Shown here: piece by piece, positions 6,391-11,886 of the stretch | How positions within the stretch are numbered: the first letter of the stretch is position 1 | Layout of the letters: each line of letters begins with the position of its first letter | Assembly: GCA_958444395.1 (NCBI GenBank) | Contig: CAUCOL010000015.1 | Span: forward strand, 1 to 11,886 | Origin: an uncultured Lachnospiraceae bacterium | GTDB taxonomy: Bacteria; Bacillota; Clostridia; Lachnospirales; Lachnospiraceae | DNA length: 11,886 nucleotides | Direction of reading: 5' to 3' | The notes under the pieces: generated by a model | The model's database searches: none | Seen by the model: the letters and a program-made list of their open reading frames with translations, nothing else | What the model was told of the DNA's origin: nothing | Translations under genes and position numbers: made by a program

Positions 6391-8106
6391 TTATTTGGCA
6401 ACCTGCTCTTCCAGACCTTTACGGATACTTGCTTCATTCTGACTCCATGCCAGACACTTGTCATATCCATAACCTGCCGTATCCTTTTTCATTTTCTGGA
6501 TCGCTGCATCAAACTCCTTGTCGGATTTCGCATAGATTGCTCTCCAGGATTCAGTCTTGATACTATCTGTAACCTGACTCCATACGGTCTTTAACTCATC
6601 GTCCTTCGTGCCCGCCTTATAAGAAGTACCAGGGGAAAGTGTATATTTTCCTTTCTCCATGTAGTCATTGATATTGTCTACACCATTGTATTTCTGCCAA
6701 TCCTTCTGGATGTCGTATTTAATATCCTGGGTATAACTCTTCCAGTTATCACAGTTATACGTCTCACCATTGGAATCCGGATTTGGTGCATCCAGAGACC
6801 AGGTTGATACTGCCATCTGCATCTGACCATCCTGGAATGTACCGTCATGCTTCTCCATTTTTGTCTTTGCATTCTTATGGCATTCTTCACCCAGTTCCGT
6901 GAAATGTGTATTTCCCTCTTCGTCATAATACCAGCACTCATCCTTTGGACCATACGCATAAGTCATACGTCCTTCCGGTGTACAGAAATAGTTCATGATC
7001 TCCATACACAACTCCGGATATTCTGTGTTGGCACCAATCGTCGTAATATAAGTACCACCCATTGGATTCAGACCATATACGATCGGAGAAGCATCCTCCG
7101 GTTTCATCGTGTACATATATTCGCCCTTCTTCATATGCTTGTCCGTGTTAAAAGCAAGCTGTCCGGAGTAGTTGAAAATAGAGAATAATACACCACCATT
7201 CTGTACCTTTTCACCCATCTGATCGTATGTCTGTGTCATGGAATCCGGATCTAACAGTCCATCACGGTATAAACCATTATAGAACTTTAACATCTCCAGA
7301 TACGGACCATTCTCTTCCAATGCATCGTGATAATTTCCTGTCACCGGATCATACAGACCGATTCCCAGCTCATCATATCCATAGTAAGCTGTCGCAGTTG
7401 CCTTTGCGTACATAACCATCGCATCATCCCAATCCGGCCATAAAGAAACGGCATAGGTTTTATTTCCGGAATCGTCCTTTGGATCCATCTGCTGCATCTT
7501 CTTTAACATCGCAGACAGATCTGTAAGATCTTTAACCTTTGGATAACCCATCTTTTTATAGAGATCCCAGCGGGTATCCCATGTATAGATAAACTGCATA
7601 TGATCGTCGCTGGATGGCGCCAGATCATTACCCAAGCCATACAGTGTATTATCTTTGCCATCGGTCAGCGTCGAAGTCAGCCGGCGGTTTGTATCCAATG
7701 CTGTCTGCATATTCTCCGCAATATAGGGACCTTCCTTTTTCAGCAGATCATCCTCTTCGATGTTATATAAAAGACCTGCCTTCAATGCCTGTGCATACTG
7801 ATCGGAATTGCTACCCCAGATCACGATATCGCCCAGGTCTCCATTCTCCATCTTTGTCTGAAAGATTCCATCTGATTCCGGTACAATGTTTAATTTTACA
7901 TTGAACTTGTCTAACAGAATATCCCCCATCCATCCTGTCTGCAGACCGGAATAGTTGGCAAGCTGGCTATATACCGTCAATGTCACAGGACCATCCTGTT
8001 TTTTGGCATTTTTTCCATTTCCGCATCCGGTCAATGTCATAGCTCCGGTTACGACCATACTGGACGCAACCAACATACTGGTTACTCGTTTTAGTGTTTT
8101 GTTCAT
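6391..8106 (-). CDS. LplA-type extracellular solute-binding lipoprotein, apparently without own permeases
   Basis: 571 residues, in the 500-570 range of the large LplA-like binding proteins of Firmicutes rather than the 400-450 of UgpB/MalE types. The signal peptide ends in a lipobox LTGC with lipidated C28. The mature part opens with a TLTVYSQLANYSGLQTGW strand region and contains NGDLGDIVIWG, FYNGLYRDGLLDPDSMTQTY and MEIMNYFCTPEGRMTYAYG, all patterns of family 1 binding proteins for oligosaccharides. It is rich in Trp and Tyr, as expected of a sugar-stacking site. GGAGG lies six bases before the ATG at 8106. It follows the AraC gene by 32 nt and ends before a strong terminator, so regulator and binding protein are probably cotranscribed. 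No permease gene adjoins it, which is unusual for this family; it may use the permeases of the next operon or a pair elsewhere. Confidence 0.92.
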   Translation of the reverse strand: MNKTLKRVTSMLVASSMVVTGAMTLTGCGNGKNAKKQDGPVTLTVYSQLANYSGLQTGWMGDILLDKFNVKLNIVPESDGIFQTKMENGDLGDIVIWGSNSDQYAQALKAGLLYNIEEDDLLKKEGPYIAENMQTALDTNRRLTSTLTDGKDNTLYGLGNDLAPSSDDHMQFIYTWDTRWDLYKKMGYPKVKDLTDLSAMLKKMQQMDPKDDSGNKTYAVSLWPDWDDAMVMYAKATATAYYGYDELGIGLYDPVTGNYHDALEENGPYLEMLKFYNGLYRDGLLDPDSMTQTYDQMGEKVQNGGVLFSIFNYSGQLAFNTDKHMKKGEYMYTMKPEDASPIVYGLNPMGGTYITTIGANTEYPELCMEIMNYFCTPEGRMTYAYGPKDECWYYDEEGNTHFTELGEECHKNAKTKMEKHDGTFQDGQMQMAVSTWSLDAPNPDSNGETYNCDNWKSYTQDIKYDIQKDWQKYNGVDNINDYMEKGKYTLSPGTSYKAGTKDDELKTVWSQVTDSIKTESWRAIYAKSDKEFDAAIQKMKKDTAGYGYDKCLAWSQNEASIRKGLEEQVAK

Positions 8107-8124
8107 AATTAACCTCCATTCTGC

Positions 8125-8139
8125 AGACGCTTTGCGTCT
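8125..8139 (-). repeat. Small hairpin between AraC and binding-protein genes
   Basis: AGACGC (8125-8130) and GCGTCT (8134-8139) pair perfectly around a 3-nt loop. The hairpin starts at the last stop-codon base region of the AraC gene and ends about eight bases before the GGAGG of the binding-protein gene. There is no U-tract. It may act as a processing or stability element that favours binding-protein expression over the regulator; that is inferred. Confidence 0.5.
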
Positions 8140-8948
8140 TATCCCTCACTCTCACGTCGCTCGGTACTGCTTCGGTATTGCGTTGGCGTCATTCCACACA
8201 CCTGCTTAAACTGGCGCATAAAATGATAGGCACTGCTATAACCGCTCTGCTCTGCGATCTCCTGCAGCGTCATATTTGTCGTTGCCAGCAGACGTTTCGC
8301 ATATTCTGTACGGCTGTGTATCACATCGGTAATGATACTTACTCCAAAGTTCTTTTTATATAAATGCTGCAGGCCGGAGCGGCTGATTCCCAGCTCCTTT
8401 GCCATCGTATCAATATCCTGCACCTGATCCGGCAAGGTATAGATACTGCTTCGAAGTCTTGTTAATTTCGTATTTCTTTCCAGAAATACATCCGGTGATA
8501 CATACACCTTCGTCTGGATCAGGCGGCTGATCTTCTTGAGCAGAATATCCAGATAGGACGCTTCAATCTCCTGATGATACGGATCCGCTGAATAATGCTC
8601 ATAGCTCATGATGTGGATCAGCTGAGACAGTTCTTTGACTTTTCCCAAATACACCGGTTCATTGGTAGGAATCGACAGTTGCTGCAATATTTCTCGGTCA
8701 CCCGGATCCACTTTGGCATAAAACCAGTCATCTGTGTAAATCTCGCCTTTGGCTCTATAACGGCAGACCGTGTTTTCTTCCAGCAGCAGAAAGGAATCCT
8801 TTGCAACATCCTGCTTCTTGCCAGCTATTTCAAACACCGCCGGTGTCTTTATGATCAAAAACAGCCAACAGGCATCCAGTCCCTCTGATATATCCATGAC
8901 AAACTCTTTGTTATGGGAATGATTATATCCGATCGATCCAATCTTCAT
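8139..8948 (-). CDS. AraC-family transcriptional regulator
   Basis: 269 residues from the ATG at 8948. The C-terminal 85 residues form the AraC-type double helix-turn-helix: the first around residues 183-202 (MAKELGISRSGLQHLYKKNF) and the second around 226-250 (TLQEIAEQSGYSSAYHFMRQF), ending with the typical GMTPTQYR. The N-terminal 150 residues are a beta-rich ligand-sensing region that resembles the cupin-like domain of sugar-responsive AraC proteins only loosely; a ligand cannot be named. An ATG 21 nt upstream (8969) is in frame but lacks a ribosome-binding site, whereas the 8948 start has AGGGAGGG six bases before it, so I choose 8948. It lies between a GH43 gene and a sugar-binding gene, so it probably activates these or the neighbouring transcription units in response to an imported sugar. 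A degenerate tandem repeat sits directly upstream and could be its own operator. Confidence 0.92.
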   Translation of the reverse strand: MKIGSIGYNHSHNKEFVMDISEGLDACWLFLIIKTPAVFEIAGKKQDVAKDSFLLLEENTVCRYRAKGEIYTDDWFYAKVDPGDREILQQLSIPTNEPVYLGKVKELSQLIHIMSYEHYSADPYHQEIEASYLDILLKKISRLIQTKVYVSPDVFLERNTKLTRLRSSIYTLPDQVQDIDTMAKELGISRSGLQHLYKKNFGVSIITDVIHSRTEYAKRLLATTNMTLQEIAEQSGYSSAYHFMRQFKQVCGMTPTQYRSSTERRESEG

Positions 8949-8954
8949 CAGCAG

Positions 8955-8962
8955 CCCTCCCT
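8955..8962 (-). promoter_or_regulatory. Ribosome-binding site deciding the AraC start
   Basis: AGGGAGGG on the minus strand lies six bases before the ATG at 8948. The in-frame ATG at 8969 is preceded only by ATCTATCAAATAAG, so the shorter protein is preferred. Confidence 0.8.
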
Positions 8963-8970
8963 TTGCCATC

Positions 8971-9047
8971 TTATTTGATAGATACCGCTGCCATTCCGGC
9001 AGACAGCTTATTTCTTTGATACATACGCCACCATTCCGACAGACGGC
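8971..9047 (-). repeat. Degenerate tandem repeat (37 and 40 bp) between GH43 and AraC genes
   Basis: Two copies, 8971-9007 and 9008-9047, each begin with TTATTT and end with a 21-bp core on the plus strand. The cores (8987-9007 and 9027-9047) agree at 17 of 21 positions and all four differences are transitions. On the minus strand the downstream copy can fold as CTGCC-N5-GGCAG; the other copy keeps only wobble pairing there. They fill almost all of the gap between the two genes. They may be a regulator site with two half-sites about four helical turns apart, or a small RNA structure. Confidence 0.7.
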
Positions 9048-9051
9048 TTAT

Positions 9052-10401
9052 TTATTTGGTAAAAACAAACTGTTTCAACTCAAACAGACATCTTCCTTCA
9101 AACATGCTGCCTGTCCAGCCATCATATCCTGTCGTCACCTTAAAATAGACCGCATGACGTCCCGTAACGTTTTTTACGATGGCAGATACCGTTGCTGTAT
9201 CGGCACCGATCGCACAGGCTCCGATCTCTTCGCCCTCTTCACTGTCTATCAGAATATGCAGGATACTGTCACATCCCATTCCCTGTACCTGTGCATAAAA
9301 TTCCATCGTCTTGCTGGAATAATCCTCGCCAAAATCAAAATATTTATAGCCGATCACCGTTCCATCGACAATATTGGTAATCACACGTTCAAATACATTC
9401 TTCTCAGTAACCAGTGCACCACCCTTGAGTACACAGGCTGTATCTGCTGCCGTGATCTCATACGGTGATAATGCTTTTTCAAATCCGAGGGAAGTCATCT
9501 CAACAGTCTGTATGCTTCCATCCGGAAGAATCTCGACCGGCTCAACACAGCCCCTGCGCGACATGATCGTTCCATTCGTCATACGATGGTAGAATATATA
9601 CCACTGCCCTTTGATCTGTATCAGGGAACCATGATTATTTCCGCCGGGATACTCTGCCGAATTATCTACGATATATCCGCGATAGGTAAATGGTCCTGTT
9701 GGCTTGTCTGACGTCGCATATGCCAGCCTGCTGCCGATCATCGGCGAATAGATCAGGTAATAGGTGCCATTGATCTTACGAAGAGAGCACGCCTCAAAGA
9801 ACAGAGACTCCTTCTGAGTAAATCCCCCTTCTTCTCTCGGCTCACAGGGAATGATATGCTCTATGCATGTTCCATCCAGGATCTCATACATATTCTCACT
9901 GTTGACCTCTGCCATAAAGGAACGTTCAAAACCACAATAAATATAGGTACGTCCGTCATCATCCACCAACACACCCGGATCAATAAACCAGCCATTGCAG
10001 CATATTTCATCCGGTATCGTGTACTGATATTGGGACACCAGCTGAAACGGTCCCTCCGGTCTGTCACTGACTGCCACACAGCCTTTCGCATTGATAATAT
10101 AAGCATATAGATAATATTTGCCATCTTTCTCTACGACATCCGGTGCGTACAACTCATTATTTTCTTTCGTCCAGTCTGTATCCGATGGATGGTCTCTGTC
10201 CATTCTGGTATGGAAGATGTCCCCATGACAGGTCCAATGATTCAGATCATCCACCGAAGCACTCCAGCACTTCAATACATAATCACAAAATGTATTTGAC
10301 CCTGCCCGGTCATGTGAGCCATACACATACACTCTGTCTCCAAATACTCTAGGTTCTCCATCCGGGATATACTCCCAGTTCGGTAAATAAGGATTTGCCA
10401 T
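9052..10401 (-). CDS. Glycoside hydrolase family 43 with C-terminal CBM6-like domain (arabinofuranosidase/xylosidase type)
   Basis: 449 residues from the ATG at 10401. The five-blade beta-propeller GH43 domain covers about residues 1-305. It opens with ANPYLPNWEYIPDGEP, holding the presumed general base D14, as in the XynD group of arabinoxylan arabinofuranohydrolases. The presumed pKa-modulating Asp is D141 in WFIDPGVLVDDDG and the general acid E203 in LFFEACSL; H257 in NNHGS is also conserved in the family. Residues from about 320 to the end form a beta-sandwich like CBM6 (KYFDFGEDYSS, then TGRHAVYFKV, and an FELKQFVF last strand). There is no signal peptide, so it probably acts in the cytoplasm on imported arabino- or xylo-oligosaccharides; exact linkage preference is not readable. 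An ATG 12 nt upstream (10413) has no ribosome-binding site, while GGAG lies six bases before 10401. It is followed by the AraC gene after about 100 nt. Confidence 0.93.
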   Translation of the reverse strand: MANPYLPNWEYIPDGEPRVFGDRVYVYGSHDRAGSNTFCDYVLKCWSASVDDLNHWTCHGDIFHTRMDRDHPSDTDWTKENNELYAPDVVEKDGKYYLYAYIINAKGCVAVSDRPEGPFQLVSQYQYTIPDEICCNGWFIDPGVLVDDDGRTYIYCGFERSFMAEVNSENMYEILDGTCIEHIIPCEPREEGGFTQKESLFFEACSLRKINGTYYLIYSPMIGSRLAYATSDKPTGPFTYRGYIVDNSAEYPGGNNHGSLIQIKGQWYIFYHRMTNGTIMSRRGCVEPVEILPDGSIQTVEMTSLGFEKALSPYEITAADTACVLKGGALVTEKNVFERVITNIVDGTVIGYKYFDFGEDYSSKTMEFYAQVQGMGCDSILHILIDSEEGEEIGACAIGADTATVSAIVKNVTGRHAVYFKVTTGYDGWTGSMFEGRCLFELKQFVFTK

Positions 10402-10407
10402 ACTAAT

Positions 10408-10411
10408 CTCC
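10408..10411 (-). promoter_or_regulatory. Ribosome-binding site deciding the GH43 start
   Basis: GGAG on the minus strand lies six bases before the ATG at 10401. The in-frame ATG at 10413 overlaps this site and has only AT-rich DNA before it, so the four extra residues (MEIS) are unlikely. Confidence 0.7.
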
Positions 10412-10413
10412 AT

Positions 10414-10560
10414 TTCTGTATATTACATATTATGCATTCGTCTTCTTACTCTTTTATAATAGTATATAACATAACATGTATAATTTGTATCACTTAACGT
10501 TCACAAAAAAGTGACATTTTGTGCAAATCATTATTTTCTATTACTCCATCACCGTATGCA
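10414..10560 (-). promoter_or_regulatory. AT-rich promoter region of the GH43/AraC/binding-protein unit
   Basis: Very AT-rich DNA between the GH3 transcript end and the GH43 start. Several -10-like hexamers are visible on the minus strand: TATACT (10466-10461) and TATTAT (10461-10456), each five of six, and TATACA further up. TTGTGA (10506-10501) lies 18 bp before TATACA. It also holds TCAC-N6-GTGA (10501-10514) and a CcpA-like half-site TTGTGAACGTTAAGTG (10506-10491). The exact start of transcription cannot be chosen between these. Confidence 0.5.
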
Positions 10561-10562
10561 GC

Positions 10563-10657
10563 AAAAAAGGACATATTCTCTATCCTGCTGTTACCCTTCT
10601 GACAACTGATCTTCATCAGCTTTCCTAATATAACAACATATAAAGAACTGTCCTTTT
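10563..10657 (-). terminator. Structured 3' end of the GH3 transcript with U-tract
   Basis: On the minus strand AAAAGGACA (10657-10649) is the perfect complement of TGTCCTTTT (10573-10565), and TTTT continues into a U-tract (six T in total) at 10568-10563. The 75 nt between the arms include a second hairpin, CTGAT-N4-ATCAG (10606-10619), extendable with a G-U pair. An intrinsic terminator usually has a shorter loop, so this may be a folded, multi-hairpin terminator or an unrelated RNA element. It lies about 135 nt after the GH3 stop. Confidence 0.45.
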
Positions 10658-10717
10658 GTCTATACATTATTACGATTCCGATATTCTTGTCTGTGCATTA
10701 TTATGATTCCAATATTT
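10656..10717 (-). repeat. 31-bp tandem repeat, two adjacent copies
   Basis: Copies 10656-10686 and 10687-10717 are directly adjacent, each exactly 31 bp, and agree at 26 of 31 positions. All five differences are transitions (A/G or C/T). The unit begins TTGTCT and ends ATATTC or ATATTT on the plus strand. It lies in the 3' untranslated part of the GH3 transcript, and its first copy overlaps the closing arm of the structured 3' end by two bases. No coding function is apparent. The remaining stretch 10718-10791, up to the GH3 stop codon, holds nothing I recognise. Confidence 0.85.
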
Positions 10718-10791
10718 GCCGGAAATCAATATACGATATGATGTTCCAGCTTCTTAATGCTCCAAATTGCAATATAAATTTCCTCGTTAAT

Positions 10792-11886
10792 TTATATCTG
10801 ATCCTGCTCACGCACCCAGCGGAAAGTTATACTCTCCATATGCAGCCCACTCTGCGCAAAATACAGCCGCATTGTAGAGAATCTTGAAAAGATCGGCATC
10901 TCCTTTGTAAAGGAAACCGGCTGTCCACCGGTACCATTCCATGTAAAAGTACCGGATGCTGTCCCTGTATTAAATAAGGTAACCGGAATCTGAGCCAGCT
11001 CGCTCTGTTCACTGCTTGCCGTCAATGTCACCTCATAATATCCTGCATTGGAAATATCCAGTGCAAAGCAATAGCTTGTCCCTTTATCCGTACAGATATC
11101 CTGCAGTGGAATCGTAATCTCCCAGTCCACCGGATAGAATATCACTTCGGAATCCTGTGCATCGCCTTCTTCTTCCGGACGATGGATGATCTCCCATTTC
11201 TTTTCCTCTCCCATGACACGTTCCATCGCATGTGTGTGCATCAGAAAACGGCAGATATTCATGGCATTTCTCTGCAGCTCAGCTCTGGTCAGAGTACCAT
11301 CCGCCAGACTTGCCAGTGTATTGTCCTCATGCTTTTCACCATCTGCACACACCATGTATACATCATTCTGTGCTTTTGCCATTGCTGCAAAATTTCCCTT
11401 ATCGACAGCCTTTCCACGCTCATTGATATTCGCCCACCAGTCTGTCATTACAAAACCGGTAAAGCCCCATTCCTTACGCAGGATCTGTGTATTCAGATCA
11501 TAACTGCCGGCTGTCCAGAGACCATTTACGGAGCCATACGTCGTCATGATCGAATCTGCAGTTCCTTCCTTTACAGCGATCTCAAACCCTTTCAGATAGA
11601 TTTCACGCAGCGCACGTTCTGATACGACCGAGTCAATCGAATGACGGTCTGTCTCCTGATTGTTTCCACAGAAATGCTTGATCGTACCGGTCACACCTGC
11701 TCTATGCATGCCCCGAAGCTGTGCAGCTGCCATCGTTCCTGTCACATACGGATCTTCGGAAAAATATTCAAAATTTCGTCCATTCAACGGATGACGGTGA
11801 ATATTCATACCGGGTCCTAATAAACAGTCTACTTTGTTCACTGCCATTTCCTGCCCTACCAGACCGTATAATTTCTCTACCAGCTC
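10792..11886 (-). CDS. Glycoside hydrolase family 3 enzyme, C-terminal part (5' end outside window)
   Basis: Partial: 364 residues are visible and the frame is open at the high-coordinate edge, so the first visible ATG (11847) is internal. The visible part begins inside the GH3 (alpha/beta)8 barrel: GPGMNIHRHP, GRNFEYFSEDPYVTG, then TIKHFCGNNQETDRH with the substrate-binding Lys-His pair, and FVMTDWW, whose Asp (codon 11442-11440) is the expected catalytic nucleophile. The barrel ends near AMERVMG. What follows is not the usual GH3 alpha/beta sandwich but a 130-residue beta-rich domain (ALDISNAGYYEVTLTAS, and FTWNGTGG) that resembles a carbohydrate-binding or jelly-roll module. This fits the reversed-domain GH3 type known from Ruminococcus and Butyrivibrio beta-glucosidases, with the sandwich domain before the barrel; that half would be outside the window. 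Likely role: beta-glucosidase or beta-xylosidase on short oligosaccharides. The visible part cannot show a signal peptide. Confidence 0.9.
   Translation of the reverse strand, partial: ELVEKLYGLVGQEMAVNKVDCLLGPGMNIHRHPLNGRNFEYFSEDPYVTGTMAAAQLRGMHRAGVTGTIKHFCGNNQETDRHSIDSVVSERALREIYLKGFEIAVKEGTADSIMTTYGSVNGLWTAGSYDLNTQILRKEWGFTGFVMTDWWANINERGKAVDKGNFAAMAKAQNDVYMVCADGEKHEDNTLASLADGTLTRAELQRNAMNICRFLMHTHAMERVMGEEKKWEIIHRPEEEGDAQDSEVIFYPVDWEITIPLQDICTDKGTSYCFALDISNAGYYEVTLTASSEQSELAQIPVTLFNTGTASGTFTWNGTGGQPVSFTKEMPIFSRFSTMRLYFAQSGLHMESITFRWVREQDQI

Noticed and set aside
8949..8969. Upstream ATG at 8969 as the AraC start
   Set aside because: It lacks a ribosome-binding site, while the ATG at 8948 has AGGGAGGG at ideal distance.
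9016..9468. 150-codon plus-strand frame
   Set aside because: Antisense to the CBM6-like end of the GH43 gene, with no ribosome-binding site or family motif.
10402..10413. Upstream ATG at 10413 as the GH43 start
   Set aside because: No ribosome-binding site before it, and its own codons form the GGAG site for the ATG at 10401, which begins the conserved NPYLPNWEYIPDGEP region.
10455..10460. Perfect TATAAT on the plus strand as a promoter
   Set aside because: No -35 element at a suitable distance and no plus-strand gene downstream; the DNA here is simply AT-rich.
10656..10717. Repeat pair as a CRISPR array
   Set aside because: Only two directly adjacent copies with no spacers and no cas genes nearby.
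11182..11622. 146-codon plus-strand frame
   Set aside because: Antisense to the conserved catalytic part of the GH3 gene; Cys/His/Ile-rich shadow.

Overview
The window reads as one strand of an accessory carbohydrate-use locus from a Gram-positive gut-type Clostridia, most likely Lachnospiraceae. That assignment is an inference. It rests on Shine-Dalgarno sites of the GGAGG type, two short-signal lipoprotein solute-binding proteins, CUT1-type ABC transporters without their own ATPase, an apparently rearranged GH3 enzyme, and AT-rich intergenic DNA around mid-GC genes. I could not run a search, so family calls come from motifs read in the translations. Every gene I believe in lies on the minus strand, so transcription runs from the high to the low coordinates.

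Layout in transcription order: (1) the 3' part of a family 3 glycoside hydrolase (to 10792; its 5' end is outside the window); (2) a 390-bp intergenic stretch holding a 31-bp tandem repeat, a structured 3' end with a U-tract for the GH3 transcript and an AT-rich promoter region; (3) a GH43 arabinofuranosidase/xylosidase with a CBM6-like C-terminus (10401-9052); (4) a short gap with a second degenerate tandem repeat; (5) an AraC-type regulator (8948-8139); (6) a 571-residue LplA-type lipoprotein sugar-binding protein without permeases beside it (8106-6391), closed by a strong terminator at 6245-6281; (7) a 385-bp intergenic stretch rich in small palindromes; (8) an operon of MATE transporter, MalF/UgpA-type permease, MalG/UgpE-type permease, UgpB-like lipoprotein binding protein, and a PHP-type metallohydrolase that runs off the low-coordinate end.

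How they may work together: neither binding protein is cytoplasmic (both have lipoboxes), while the GH43 has no signal peptide. The simplest picture is import of oligosaccharides and cytosolic trimming by GH43 and GH3, with the AraC regulator controlling the neighbouring genes. The second operon is a transport unit. Its PHP gene occupies the place that the phosphodiesterase gene ugpQ has in Enterobacterial ugp operons, so a phosphodiester or phosphorylated sugar substrate is a testable alternative to a plain sugar. No ATPase is encoded; family knowledge suggests a shared MsmK/UgpC-type ATPase elsewhere.

I see no CRISPR, phage, insertion sequence, rRNA or tRNA. The less ordinary material is between the genes: two separate tandem duplications whose copies differ only by transitions, hairpins placed just before each binding-protein gene, and a perfect 13-bp inverted repeat inside the first codons of the PHP gene. 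Two gene starts (GH43 and AraC) are better placed at internal ATGs that have strong ribosome-binding sites.
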